Shown: positions 1 to 10,426 of the stretch, one piece after another
Position numbering within the stretch: position 1 is the stretch's first letter
Layout: every line of letters begins with the position of its first letter
NCBI GenBank assembly: GCA_003194525.1
Contig: NBIV01000121.1
Span: 124,001 to 188,000 of the forward strand
Origin: Gracilariopsis chorda
Lineage: Eukaryota > Rhodophyta > Florideophyceae > Gracilariales > Gracilariaceae
Length of the DNA stretch: 64,000 nt
Direction of reading: 5' to 3'
Program-made: the position numbers and the translations under genes
The notes under the pieces: generated by a model
What the model saw: only the letters and a program-made list of their open reading frames with translations
Told to the model about the DNA's origin: nothing
Database searches by the model: none

Positions 1-1339
1 TGTCATTGAAGGTAGTGGCACGGTTTCCGCGCAAGAACTCTCTCAGGTCATTGTACTTGGGAACGTTGTGATCGCGGCTTCGTTGCAAGTTGAGCGCGAC
101 CAAATCAAATCCTTCCTCTTCTTCAACATTCTCGAACAGGAAGTTACGCAACGTGTCTACAACCTTCTCGTCAAATTCCTGGGCGGGGAACGCAGAAGCT
201 CCACGTATCACGCGTTCAATTTCTCGGTTGGTGATTCGATCGCTTTTGAGGAAGAACATATCCTCTGCAGGGATGGGGTCAAGAAATCTTCCACTGTCAG
301 TGACACGCTGAACGTTTTCACCGACGAGAGTGTGACCGAGTCGGAATCCAGCCGTGGTGAATTCTACACTAATCGTAGGATCAACGGCTCTGCGATATCC
401 CTCGTAGGGACGAAGATTCAGAGGGCCCAGAATAGCGGGCAACCATTCTTCATATATGATCTTCTGATACTCCGCGATGTTGATAGCTCTGGCTGTTTCA
501 TACTGCTGCGCCGGGTCTGCGTCGGGGAACGCTCCATCGAGAACCCCACAGAGACGGTTATGTTCACGAACCCAAATGGTGTGCATGGCAGTTAACATAG
601 GGGTTTCGTTTGCTCGAACATCTCCCGCAATGAAGAACTCGTCGGTAGTAGTGGGCACGTTCACATAACCGCCTGTGTTTCGCGGCAAGAGGTTGTTTCC
701 CGAAGTTTTGAGCAGGCATGAATTGGGAACCCTCAAGAACTGATTGCGCTCTTCGTCACTGCCGTAGACGTTACTGAGATCGAGAGCGGAGGTGATGGCG
801 GTAATCGGACGCACCGCGGAAGAAGATTCATCAACCCGCTCCCGTTCTGATCGGAAGAATTCCAAATACGGCACCGAGAGCTCTGGATCATCTGCGGGCA
901 CTTCAATATCAAAACGCTCACGCGGCTCAGCGAACGGGGACAAAGCGAAGTCATGATCAACAAACTGACCGAAGAACGTGAACAACTCATTAAGTCCTTG
1001 GGAGTTGGTAGTGGGACCTTCCTGGGCACTGACGGTATTGGAGACCAATCTGGCACTCGGCAAGCCGGTATCTTCTGGTTCAGCATTGTCAACGTTTAAG
1101 TAGCTCGATTGGGCGCGACCAGCCTCTCCTAGAGTTGGATCGCCGTCGTTTGTGCAGAAGCCTGTGAGAGTACGGACGGTGATGCCGACACATTCTGGAC
1201 TGACGTCGGCTCTGGTTGATGCTCGTCTTGGGCCTCGGGAGAACAGAAAAGAGCTTCCACGACCAGCTCGGCGGGGAGCTTGCGCAAGCGCCGTTGCGGC
1301 AAGTGCGGTGATGACGAGAATGGAGATGAGCTTGATCAT
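1..1339 (-). CDS. Animal-type haem peroxidase, secreted, copy A (3' end outside window)
   Basis: A frame open from an ATG at 1339 to the window edge (about 446 codons, no stop) encodes a peroxidase of the animal (peroxidase-cyclooxygenase) superfamily, which oxidises small substrates or halides with H2O2. It starts MIKLISILVITALAATALAQ, a typical signal peptide, so secretion or the cell wall is likely. An in-frame stop lies just upstream, which fixes this ATG. Visible family marks are the distal motif FGQFVDHDF (haem-linking Asp, distal His, calcium-ligand Asp), the calcium loop TSALDLSNVYGS, RANE with the distal Arg and second haem-linking Glu, the MHTIWVREHNRL helix, proximal GFRLGHTLV and LQRSRDHNVPKYNDLR. 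The order and conservation suggest a working enzyme. The C-terminal 100 or so residues seen in copy C lie outside the window. There is no intron in the visible part. The exact substrate cannot be read from sequence. Confidence 0.93.
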   Translation of the reverse strand, partial: MIKLISILVITALAATALAQAPRRAGRGSSFLFSRGPRRASTRADVSPECVGITVRTLTGFCTNDGDPTLGEAGRAQSSYLNVDNAEPEDTGLPSARLVSNTVSAQEGPTTNSQGLNELFTFFGQFVDHDFALSPFAEPRERFDIEVPADDPELSVPYLEFFRSERERVDESSSAVRPITAITSALDLSNVYGSDEERNQFLRVPNSCLLKTSGNNLLPRNTGGYVNVPTTTDEFFIAGDVRANETPMLTAMHTIWVREHNRLCGVLDGAFPDADPAQQYETARAINIAEYQKIIYEEWLPAILGPLNLRPYEGYRRAVDPTISVEFTTAGFRLGHTLVGENVQRVTDSGRFLDPIPAEDMFFLKSDRITNREIERVIRGASAFPAQEFDEKVVDTLRNFLFENVEEEEGFDLVALNLQRSRDHNVPKYNDLREFLRGNRATTFND

Positions 1340-1463
1340 CTGAACGAGAGAATGCGAAGCGATTTAGGAGTGTTATGAAATGAGAAAGCTGCTGCTGCTG
1401 TTGAGACTCGTGCTTTGCGATGGAGATGGTGAATAGAGACGAGCGTGGGGGGTGTTGGGAGGG

Positions 1464-1472
1464 CTTTTATAG
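1464..1472 (-). promoter_or_regulatory. TATA box of peroxidase copy A
   Basis: On the minus strand this reads CTATAAAAG, 125-133 bp upstream of the ATG at 1339. A comparable TATAAA lies about 110 bp upstream of the ATG in copies B and C, which supports the call. The leader between them includes a short run of CAG/CTG triplets (about 1388-1400). Confidence 0.6.
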
Positions 1473-4400
1473 AAAGATTGTGATGGAGAGGAAGTAGGAG
1501 ATTCATTGAGGTCGTTTCGAAGATTCACGAAAATACAAATGCTCTGTTACCGTCTGAATAGACGGTATGCCGCGCGGGTGTGAACGAGAGGTTGGAGGGT
1601 TGGCAATGAATGAAGCTGTGGTTGACGGACGGAAGGTGCCTCAAGGTAGGCGGGGGGAGGTACCTCAGTGAAGATGCTTTTCAAACAGGTGTACGCGATA
1701 AAAGAGCTTCGCTTTAATATCATGTGGTGATAGAAAACGGATGTTAGCAATGCAAGTTGGGGGCCATGAACCGGCACAGTACAACGTAGAGCGATGATTT
1801 ACATAAGAAACAGCTAATATGAGCGAAATAAAGCGCTCGTTAAAGACGACCAATGAAACTCGCAATTACAAAACCAAACCAAAAGGAGCATTTTAGGGAA
1901 GAAGAAACTCGTGTTCCACGGAAATATGAGTGGATGCTGAGCATATTATCTCTGAGCTGTTGTACTGGTACATGTCGACCGAACACGTGTATTATTGTTT
2001 TACACACGACTGAGGGGCCGCAATCTAGAGGTTGAGGCGCGTGTGTATCTTTCTCCGGTCTCTCGAAGGAGGCATCACAGTGATACGCGGCTTGTTGTGG
2101 GGTAAAGGATACTCCTCATATCGGCGAGGCTTTGCGTTGTATTGTTGTGACGAGGTGCCAGAGCGCTGCTGGAAGCTTTTAGCAGCGATCCCGGCCTGAA
2201 GAAAGGAGCAAATAGAAAGGGGGCGGCATGGCAAAGTGGGTGAAAAGGTTGCCTACAATGCAGGTCCCGTAGCGCAGGCTGATCACGTGCTGCAAATTTG
2301 AAGACGGCCACCTTGGGTAGCGTCTTCGCCCAAGGTAGTCTACAGCGGTGCAAGCGGAATGAGCAGTGGGAGTTTTATAAACGTATAGGCAACCAAAGGT
2401 AAGGGTTACTCTTGGTGAGATTGCTTCAAAGCCGACCTCACATGGCTGAAGCGCGCAAGTGCGCATGACATAACATTTTGCATACCTTTGGGTATCACAC
2501 TACTCGGAAGATACAGCGTGGGCACTTGCCTCCAGCTCCATTTCGCTGCCATGCTCGCCGGCGCTCAGGGTTAGCGTACCGCTAACCCTTAAACGTTTCG
2601 CTACCACAAAACGTAGACATTATTACATCGAGCGGATGTATCCGACCACTGGGGTGGCCAGCAATGTAAACACCCGTTTGGTGTTTGGCAGACATGCCAT
2701 TTTTGCTGCAAAGTGCGCGGACCTCCCCGCAGTACTGTAGTATTGGTGCTCCTAAAATAGCTTTCTTCTCCAAGCTGTGGCTCTCACAGCCCGAGAAAAA
2801 GACATAATTCCGGCCACCCAATCACCATACCGGACTACCCCACGGTACTCTGTTATCAGAAATGTACACCCTGTAAACTATTTGGCAGTGAAAGCGTCAA
2901 CTCGAAGAGCGAGTGAGCACAGTGTCTGACAAATGTTTGGTGAGGAGAAGCGTGGTGAAATGCGGCACGTTGCCAGCTGGACCTCTGGTGATGACTTCAC
3001 GGCTGTCCGCTGCCGGTTGGGCGGTCCTCAGCATTGATACAGCATATGAGTGAACCGATGAGGTGTGTGTTGCGTCCAACTGCGTTGAACCGGTTTCGAG
3101 CACTCTTGTCGTGTGGTCGCTCTCGTTCTCGCTCAGCACCTTCCAAATGCAGTAAACGGGTTACATGTTCCTGGAGCAGCGGGAAACGTTGTATTCAAGT
3201 TGTAATGTGTTGCCTTCTTTTGAAGGAAGCGTGCAAAAGTAGTTTATAGGTGGCGTTTTTGGTTTCTGATGAGTGGCTCGGCGACGCGCTTTGCACGGCG
3301 GCGTAAAGAGCGGCTCTGACCGCCGCAGCATCAGTAGAGAAAGCCGCTCTGGCGCGCGCGTGCTTCAGTTGGACCGTTGGTGCAGGTGGTGGAGTGGCGG
3401 AGTGGAAAAAGAAGTTAGAAAGGAAGGGCCGGTGGTACGAAATGAAATGCAGCAAACGCCCGTAGCCCATTGGCTGTAAGTTGTGCACGTGCAGAGTGCG
3501 AAGCCAATAAACTGGCGCTGAGAAGCCAAGTGAAGAGTGCAGGCATGTGTGTGCTTTGCTGCAGTTGCATTGTCTCTCGAAGCGCATGTTCACAGCGTTT
3601 GCCAATGAAATGGCGTTCTTCGACCAGGTGGGCGAATTAAACGGCGATCAACGAAGGACAAACGCACTGATACGCAAAGCCTGGCTCGGACGAGCCAGGC
3701 ATCAGTGCAACGCATAAGGGCGCTACACCTGTGCTGTTATGCGTTGCAATGGTCTCTTGGAGAGCATAACAACACACGTGGGCCAATGAAACACGCAAAC
3801 TGTTAGCTGTACTGCAGGTAGCCCAAAGCTCTGCACAGAAGCCCGCCCTACAACTCTGGACAACAAATATGTCTTGAAAACAGTACTGTGCTGGCCTGTT
3901 TCGAGCAGTCCAAAGGGGTCCTCACAACCACCTCAACTCTTTTGTTATCGATTCAACATAAAAGCGTAGTACACAAGACGTCCCCTAAAACAGTCATGCT
4001 CAAAACAATCGATGCATCCCAAATTCCTCCTAAGCATATGAAAAGCGCCACATCGTTTTTAGAAATTAGGCGTACGGAGATGCTATGGGCAGAATCAAGT
4101 CACTAACGGAACGCCGGGCAAAAGCGAAAGAGTTGACGTCGAACATGCTTTACGAATCTTCCGCTAAGCAGGTGTAAAACATTGGTAATTTGTTTGAAAT
4201 GGATTTTGTCCAGCGCTGTGGGGCTACTTATCTGTCATGGGAGTCTACAAATTTCAATATGATTCTGGTAGCTCTGGTTGCTTCCAGATGTATTCGTTCA
4301 CTTCTTTGCGCACATGGTTGCATCCGCATGCCGACGAGCTTCAACCAAAGGTGATAATTGTGATGTTATCTTGCGTGCACGTTTTTCTATTTCGTGTTTG

Positions 4401-5936
4401 GGATGTTTTTGTCCAGAGCTGAGCGCCACCTGCAGTAGGTAGTCGTAGAGGATCACTTGTTTTTCAACGTTAAGACACTTATTTTGGCTGTGTAAATTAT
4501 GAAAACACTACAGATGGAAACTTGAAGTAAAAATTTCCAATGCCCAGGGGCTTCGCATGGTACTCCTTGCTTCGATTAGACTACATCTAGACTACATCTA
4601 GACAATTCAAGCTAGACAAAAGTACCGGAGAAAAGAAAGTTTAAGAAAGATTCGGCTATACAAAGCAAAGCATATCTTCATATAAGCTAAGCAAGTACTG
4701 CTCACGTGTACCTACATCATTAAACGTGCGGGAGATTTCTATGCGAACCAAAACATACTACGTAACTCATGAACTGTACTCCTTATCATACATGATTCTT
4801 GCGCGTAGGTTAGGTGGAACACAAAAGCACTTTCGGCGTACTAATGCATTTGATATGACTTGACGCAACAATTTTTTCGTACGAGCACACAAGTGCGCAC
4901 GGCAACAAAATGGTAAATAGAGTAAACAGTATAAATAGACTACTGGAACCGAACAAGAATCCTTTCTTTTTCTAACACTGCAATCTATAGCTGGTTCCAG
5001 AGCCATTCAATCTTATGCCTCTCGATTTACTCACAACTTCTATAAAACTCGAGCCAATTTGCTTTCGTGGCAGCTCTACATTCTCGTACTTTCTCTCGAA
5101 GGTGCAGCTTTCTAAGTCCAATTCTATTACTCATACTACACAAAAGCAATTAAACAAAACAGCAAACTTCATCTTTCCGATCTGTTTTACGAAAAGACAA
5201 AACTACATCCTAAAACAAGTATACGCCACAGAGAAGGCGTCACAGCTACAACGTGCCGGTATAACGCGGATACTAAACAGTAAATCGTAACTACCAAGAT
5301 CAATTAAACGCTATTAACTGAAAATATAATAAAGCAAAATTTGAAGTATAAGTAAAGGCACTAGAAAAGGGAGAAAAATGGAAACTAATACCCATGAAAT
5401 ACAGAGTAGATCCCATGTAATATCAAAACAACTTAGATGAGTTACGCAATTCAAAAATTGCTTAGAAAACATTATTCGTTATCGTAAAAACCATAATACC
5501 CTCCTAAAGGAAGATATGCTCGACTACTTTAAAAAAGGATAGGCCTAATTTTCTTAGTCTCTTGAAGAAGACATTTTATGATATCAGTGGTATACCATGC
5601 TAAAAAAATTACAAAACGAACTAATGGCTTATGAAGCTACCGTATAAGCGCTGTTGCTTTTGTCACATAACACAGTGTTAAGCATTTCTATAGGGCCAGC
5701 ACTCCTATCATGCATGATACTCCCTCCTCCGTAACTGCATCTAGCAGGACTATCCAATACAATACATCGGAACTAATTTTCATTACTGAGCCTGTGATCT
5801 GATATTTCGGTACTCTTCTACGAAAAACTCTTCTTCTGAGACATCAAGGGCCATTGCAATACCGTTTTTCCAATAATCTACAACTAGAAGTTTTCATGTC
5901 AGATTTGCTATATACAGAATGAAACCCAAAACGAGT
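1473..5936. other. Long intergenic stretch without a supportable gene
   Basis: No frame here has a recognisable domain or a convincing start and length, and the short open frames overlap each other on both strands. The left part (to about 3800) is GC-richer and carries several palindromes: a perfect 10-bp hairpin at 2567-2589 (agggttagcg, 3-base loop) and the compound palindromes at 3664-3748. The right part (about 4100-5930) is AT-rich, with a short tandem duplication of actacatctag near 4582-4604. It may contain regulatory DNA of copy A, decayed transposon DNA or a noncoding RNA; nothing in the sequence decides. Confidence 0.5.
3565..3790. repeat. Compound palindromes between two diverged direct repeats
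   Basis: Two imperfect direct repeats of about 45 bp (3565-3609 and 3745-3790, both ending gccaatgaaa) frame two inverted repeats. The first has outer arms gcactgat / atcagtgc (3664-3671, 3701-3708) enclosing inner arms gcctggctcg / cgagccaggc (3679-3688, 3691-3700). The second has arms tgcaacgcataa / ttatgcgttgca (3706-3717, 3737-3748). The layout could be a small non-autonomous transposon remnant or a regulatory hairpin array. No transposase is nearby. Confidence 0.55.
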
Positions 5937-6476
5937 TTAGAACGTTTTCGCTACTTTGAGTTTGCCCCACGTATTACTGTGAAGTGACGAAACTCCTTTC
6001 TTGTGGCTCATGCAAACTTCACAAGAGAACCAGTCATGCATATATTTAAAGTTATGTACAATACTTTTCGCAGGGGACAACGCGAAGTCATGATCAATAA
6101 ACTGACCAAAGAACGTGAACATTTCATTCAGACCATGGCTGTTTTCAGTGGGACCTTCCTGAGCACTGACAATGTTGGAGACGAGTCTAGGACTTGGTAA
6201 GTTTTGATCGGCAGGCTGCTGAGTACTAACGTTGAAATAACTGGCTTGGGCACGACGGGACTCGCCTAGAGTTGGATCGGCGTCGTTTGTACAGAATCCT
6301 GTGATTGTTCGGGTGGTGATGCCGACGCATTCTGGACTGACTGCTATTCTGGCTGCCCTGCGTCGCGGTCCTCGCGAGGATAGAGAGGAGCTTCCAATAC
6401 CAATTCGGCGAGGGGCCTGTGCAAGTGCCGTGGTGGCAAATGCGGTGATGAGAAGTATGGCGATGAGCTTGATCAT
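5937..6476 (-). pseudogene. Truncated animal-type haem peroxidase, copy B
   Basis: From the ATG at 6476 this copy matches copy C almost perfectly through the signal peptide (MIKLIAILLITAFATTALAQ) and as far as the distal motif FGQFIDHDFALSP. The match stops abruptly at 6073. The frame then runs through about 43 unrelated codons to a stop at 5937. The calcium loop, the distal Arg/Glu motif and the proximal His are all missing, so it cannot make a peroxidase. No splice donor is evident at the break. It forms the left arm of the inverted repeat with copy C and keeps the same promoter, so a short secreted peptide could in principle still be transcribed. The gtg-initiated extension upstream of 6476 is not needed: the ATG matches the start of copies A and C. 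Confidence 0.85.
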
Positions 6477-6581
6477 TTGAGAAGCAGATGCGATGCAAAT
6501 GAAGAAGTGAGGAGTTGAGAGGTGCACTGGAGGTGAGTGATGGACGAAGCGAATGGTGGAGGGCGGAATGGGATGGGTGGC

Positions 6582-6587
6582 TTTATA
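6582..6587 (-). promoter_or_regulatory. TATA box of truncated copy B
   Basis: TATAAA on the minus strand, 106 bp or more upstream of the ATG at 6476, the exact mirror of the copy C box at 8096-8101. Confidence 0.6.
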
Positions 6588-7229
6588 GAGGGAAGTGGGA
6601 CGAGGAGGCGACGGAGCAAGTTCGTCGAAGTTGCACCGCAGATCTACGAAAACAGAGAAAAGCGTGAAGCAGCATGAAGCTGATGTTGACGGATGAAGCG
6701 CGGGGGCGTGCCGCAGTGAAGACGAGTATGAACAATGTAATGCGGCAGCCTGATGATGGCGGTTAAAGAGTTAAATGGTTAATTATGGTTAACCCTACCC
6801 CTGTGCTTGAAAGCCAGAAGATAGCAAAGGCACACCAAAAGTTCGTTGAGACCACACAAGAAATATGAGACTATTCTACGCAAAGTATAGCTGACGCTGT
6901 TTGGTCGCGCACTTGTACACGTACTAGGAGCTTTTCGTCAACTTTTCTTTGTCTACGGAGCTTAGATACAAGCATTGACTTTTCTTCAAAAGAGCGAACA
7001 GGACAGCTAGCAAATATTTGACGTGCGCACAAGAAAGCTCTGTGGCTAGACTCTATTGCACACAACCACACCCCGTGGTACGCCTACTATAAACTTGAAT
7101 CTATCTGTGGAAGGTACTAAACCAACACTTGATCACGGGAGCGAGTTTATATTCGGTGGTTCAACTCCCAAGACAACCCAACGGATACGTAAGCTATCCA
7201 CGTGTAGTTGCCAGCTGCCAGAACGCGAC

Positions 7230-7458
7230 TGACGTCAGGTCGCCAAAAGCATTGGATACTTTCGGCGAGAAAAACAAACCGATACGTAGATGTAACAACT
7301 CCAGTTCGGCGCTTTAAAAGGGAATTTTGGAGCCTTTGCTCACTTTTTACGCATTTCACGTGGTTTGGTAAACCTTTGAAGGTCTTGTAAGAATTACTTG
7401 CGAAAGTCCACGATTTTTCTCGCCGAAAGCATCCAATGCTTTTGGTGACCTGACGTCA
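7230..7458. promoter_or_regulatory. Paired TGACGTCA palindromes in the central divergent region
   Basis: A perfect CRE/bZIP-type palindrome TGACGTCA lies at 7230-7237 and again at 7451-7458, in mirror-image contexts near the centre of the inverted repeat. Each sits in a block shared by both inner arms (including the neighbouring ccaaaagcattgga-like stretch and tttcggcgag), although the rest of these arms has diverged. This suggests a kept regulatory site for both promoters, but factor binding is inference. Confidence 0.4.
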
Positions 7459-8095
7459 GTCGCGTACTGGCAGCTGGCAACTACACGTAGGTAGCTGAAG
7501 TATCCGTTGGGTTGTCTTGCGAGTTAAACCAGTGGATATAAACGTGCTCTCGTGATCAATTGTAGCTCTATGCCTTCCAGAGATAGATTATTCAAGCTTA
7601 TGGTAAGCGCACCACAGGTTGTGGTTGTGGGAAATGGAGCCTTCTTCCGCGCACGTCAAATAATTTACTAGCTGTCGTATTTGCTCTTGAAGGAGAAATG
7701 TCAATGCTAATATCTATGCTCTGTAGACAAAACACGTTGACCATATCCTCTTAACACGTGTATAACTGCGCCCCCAAACAGTCGCGATACTTTTGCGTAC
7801 AAGTGTCTCAAATCTTTTCCATGGTCTAAATGAGCGATTGGTGTGCCTTTGCTATTTTTTCTAAATTTTGGTTTAACCACAGGGGCTGGGTTATCTATCA
7901 CTAACCGTTTAACTCTTCAACCGCCAACATCAAGCTGCCGCATTACATTGTTCATACTCGTCTTCACTGCGGCACGCCCCCGCGCTTCATCCGTCAACAT
8001 CAGCTTCATGCTGCTTCACGCTTTTCTCTGTTTTCGTAGATCTGCGGTGCAACTTCGACGAACTTGCTCCGTCGCCTCCTCGTCCCACTTCCCTC

Positions 8096-8101
8096 TATAA
8101 A
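8096..8101 (+). promoter_or_regulatory. TATA box of peroxidase copy C
   Basis: TATAAA 111 bp upstream of the ATG at 8207, inside a conserved promoter tract shared with copy B. Confidence 0.65.
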
Positions 8102-8206
8102 GCCACCCATCCCATTCCGCCCTCCACCATTCGCTTCGTCCATCACTCACCTCCAGTGCACCTCTCAACTCCTCACTTCTTCATTTGCATCGCATCTGCT
8201 TCTCAA

Positions 8207-9904
8207 ATGATCAAGCTCATCACCATACTTCTCATCACCGCATTTGCCACCACGGCACTTGCACAGGCCCCTCGCCGAATTGGTATTGGAAGCTCCTCTC
8301 TATCCTCGCGAGGACCGCGACGCAGGGCAGCCAGAATAGCAGTCAGTCCAGAATGCGTCGGCATTACCACCCGAACAATCACAGGATTCTGTACAAACGA
8401 CGCCGATCCAACTCTAGGCGAGTCCCGTCGTGCCCAAGCCAGTTATTTCAACGTTAGTACTCAGCAGCCTGCCGATCAAAACTTACCAAGTCCTAGACTC
8501 GTCTCCAACATTGTCAGTGCTCAGGAAGGTCCCACTGAAAACAGCCATGGTCTGAATGAAATGTTCACGTTCTTTGGTCAGTTTATTGATCATGACTTCG
8601 CGTTGTCCCCCCCGCCCATAGAGCCGGTTGAACACCTTGATATCGAAGTTCCGACGGGTGATCCGGAGCTGTCAGTAGCTTCTCTGGAATTCATTCGGTC
8701 GGAACGGGAGCGAGTTGATCAAACTTCTCCCGTAGAACGTCCGATTACCGTGCTCACCTCCGCGCTCGATCTCAGCACCGTTTACGGCAGCGAGGAAGAT
8801 CGCAACCGAGTTTTGAGGGTGCCCAATTCATGCCTGCTCAAAACTTCGCGGGATGCAGTTTCGGGAGCCGAACTCTTGCCACGTAACACGAAAGGCTTCG
8901 TGAATGTCCCCACCATTACCGATGAATTCTTCATTGCTGGAGATGCCCGAGCCAACGAAACCCCTATGTTAACTGCCATGCACACCATTTGGGTTCGTGA
9001 ACACAATCGTCTCTGTCGAGTGCTCGATGAACGATTCCCCAACGCAGACTCGGTGCAGCAGTATGAAACAGCCCGAGCTATCAACATCGCACAGTATCAA
9101 AAGATCATATACAAGGAATGGCTACCCGCAATTCTCGGCCCCTTAAATCTTCGTCCTTATCCCGGATATCTTCGAAGCGTTGATCCTACTGTCAGCATAG
9201 AGTTCACCACGGCTGGATTCCGACTCGGTCACACTCTCGTCAGTGGAAATGTTAGGCGCATGAATGGCCGTGGGATGGTTCTTCCTCCCATTCCCGCAGA
9301 GGAAATGTTTTTCGTTAAAAGCGATGAGGTCCCCAGTCGACTAATTAGTCAGCTGTTGCGGGCAGCTTCTGTATTCCGTGCACAGGAATTCGACGAGAAG
9401 GTTGTGGACACGCTTCGTAACTTCCTGTTCGAGAACGTTGAAGAGGAGGAAGGATTTGATTTGGTGGCGCTCAACCTGCAGCGAAGCCGCGATCATAACG
9501 TTCCCAAGTACAATGACCTGCGAGAGTTCTTCCGTGGAACCCGTGCCAGTTCCTTCCGTGACATCTCCCGTAACAGGGAAACGATGGACAAGCTGAGACG
9601 AGCTTACGGTACTGTGGATAATGTCGAGGCTTGGATTGGGCTTGTTTCCGAGAGCAAGGCTCTTGGCGCTGGTGTTGGCCGGACTCTTGGACAACTTTTG
9701 AGGCGGGAGTTTGAACGTCTGAGGAATGGTGACCAGTTCTTTTATGAGAGACGCAACACAATCCGCCCTGAAGTGTTCCAACAACTTAGTACCCTTGAAA
9801 CGGAGCTCTTCCACGACGATTTCCTCTTCAATAGGATTCTGCTCCGAAACACTCCCATCTCAGTCCAAACCCTTGACAGGCGTAGTAACGCATTCTTGGT
9901 TTAA
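8207..9904 (+). CDS. Animal-type haem peroxidase, secreted, copy C (intact)
   Basis: An intact, intronless 565-residue haem peroxidase of the animal superfamily. The ATG at 8207 begins a signal peptide (residues 1-20, MIKLITILLITAFATTALAQ). The frame is open further upstream, but only with a gtg codon at 8156, and copy A starts at the same Met. By analogy with myeloperoxidase the catalytic set is complete: Asp128-His129-Asp130 (haem ester, distal His, calcium), calcium loop Thr184/Asp188/Ser190, distal Arg248 and haem-linking Glu251 in RANET, and proximal His342 in FRLGHTLV. The myeloperoxidase Met of the sulphonium link is Thr, as in most other members. LQRSRDHNVPKYNDLR (about 424-439) is also typical. 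Likely roles are H2O2-dependent oxidation or halogenation outside the cell, as in defence or wall cross-linking; the substrate is unknown. It lies head to head with copy B. Confidence 0.94.
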   Translation: MIKLITILLITAFATTALAQAPRRIGIGSSSLSSRGPRRRAARIAVSPECVGITTRTITGFCTNDADPTLGESRRAQASYFNVSTQQPADQNLPSPRLVSNIVSAQEGPTENSHGLNEMFTFFGQFIDHDFALSPPPIEPVEHLDIEVPTGDPELSVASLEFIRSERERVDQTSPVERPITVLTSALDLSTVYGSEEDRNRVLRVPNSCLLKTSRDAVSGAELLPRNTKGFVNVPTITDEFFIAGDARANETPMLTAMHTIWVREHNRLCRVLDERFPNADSVQQYETARAINIAQYQKIIYKEWLPAILGPLNLRPYPGYLRSVDPTVSIEFTTAGFRLGHTLVSGNVRRMNGRGMVLPPIPAEEMFFVKSDEVPSRLISQLLRAASVFRAQEFDEKVVDTLRNFLFENVEEEEGFDLVALNLQRSRDHNVPKYNDLREFFRGTRASSFRDISRNRETMDKLRRAYGTVDNVEAWIGLVSESKALGAGVGRTLGQLLRREFERLRNGDQFFYERRNTIRPEVFQQLSTLETELFHDDFLFNRILLRNTPISVQTLDRRSNAFLV

Positions 9905-10426
9905 CTTGACAATAGGCAATGAACTCACCGGTACTATCGTCTTGCTACAATAACTGAACGACACTTGACGTAAAAGTAGGAGTACTCCTTGATCTTTAAA
10001 AAATCATAGCTAAGCGGATGTGCACCATCCACAACCCTCACCGAAGAGTTAACGCTAATTAGCTCTTCCCTTGGAAGCGTCGAGAAATTGGACCCTCAGA
10101 GTATCTCGTGAAGCGCATTAGCTAACACTTATCACTTGACTCATACCGCTTTGGTTTTATCTCAGCACATTAGAATCGAGAGCGGAACTGCGGCGGATAC
10201 AGCATATAGTAAGATTTGTTCGGGTAACGTGCAAAGAAATTAGAAACACATGCTTTAGAATTGGTTGAATGCGAAGGGTAGAAACAGAGCGCACTTCAGA
10301 ATAGTTCTCAGGTAACAAGTCTACTGTGGTGTGATGGTGTGCTTGATGTTTGTTTCAAAAAGAAAAACGTAGATGTTACCAAACTGGGATCAAGTGGCGA
10401 AGGTTGAAAATAATTGAGTTCGGGCA
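9905..10426. other. Gene-free 3' flank of copy C
   Basis: About 520 bp of host sequence up to the Copia-1 insertion. No gene or repeat is recognisable. The last five bases (gggca, 10422-10426) are the target duplication of Copia-1. Confidence 0.6.

Larger units (their letters stand above)
6073..8610. repeat. Large inverted repeat joining peroxidase copies B and C head to head
   Basis: The left arm is 6073 to about 7290 and the right arm about 7400 to 8610, with a spacer of roughly 110 bp. The outer tracts 6073-6749 and 7934-8610 pair base for base without indels (coordinates sum to 14683 throughout) and show about two differences in 677 bp. They cover the promoter, leader and first ~135 codons. 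The inner parts (6750-7290 against 7400-7933) are clearly homologous but heavily diverged, with indels. The left arm ends inside the coding sequence of copy B. Confidence 0.9.

Noticed and set aside
68-595. Plus-strand open frame of 175 codons
   Set aside because: It is the exact antisense codon register of the peroxidase copy A coding sequence; no domain of its own.
7150-7175. tRNA-like B-box (ggttcaactcc)
   Set aside because: The T-stem does not pair and no A-box or acceptor stem is found upstream.
8156-8206. N-terminal extension of peroxidase copy C (and mirror image in copy B)
   Set aside because: It begins with gtg, lies close to the predicted transcription start, and copy A starts at the later Met with an ideal signal peptide.
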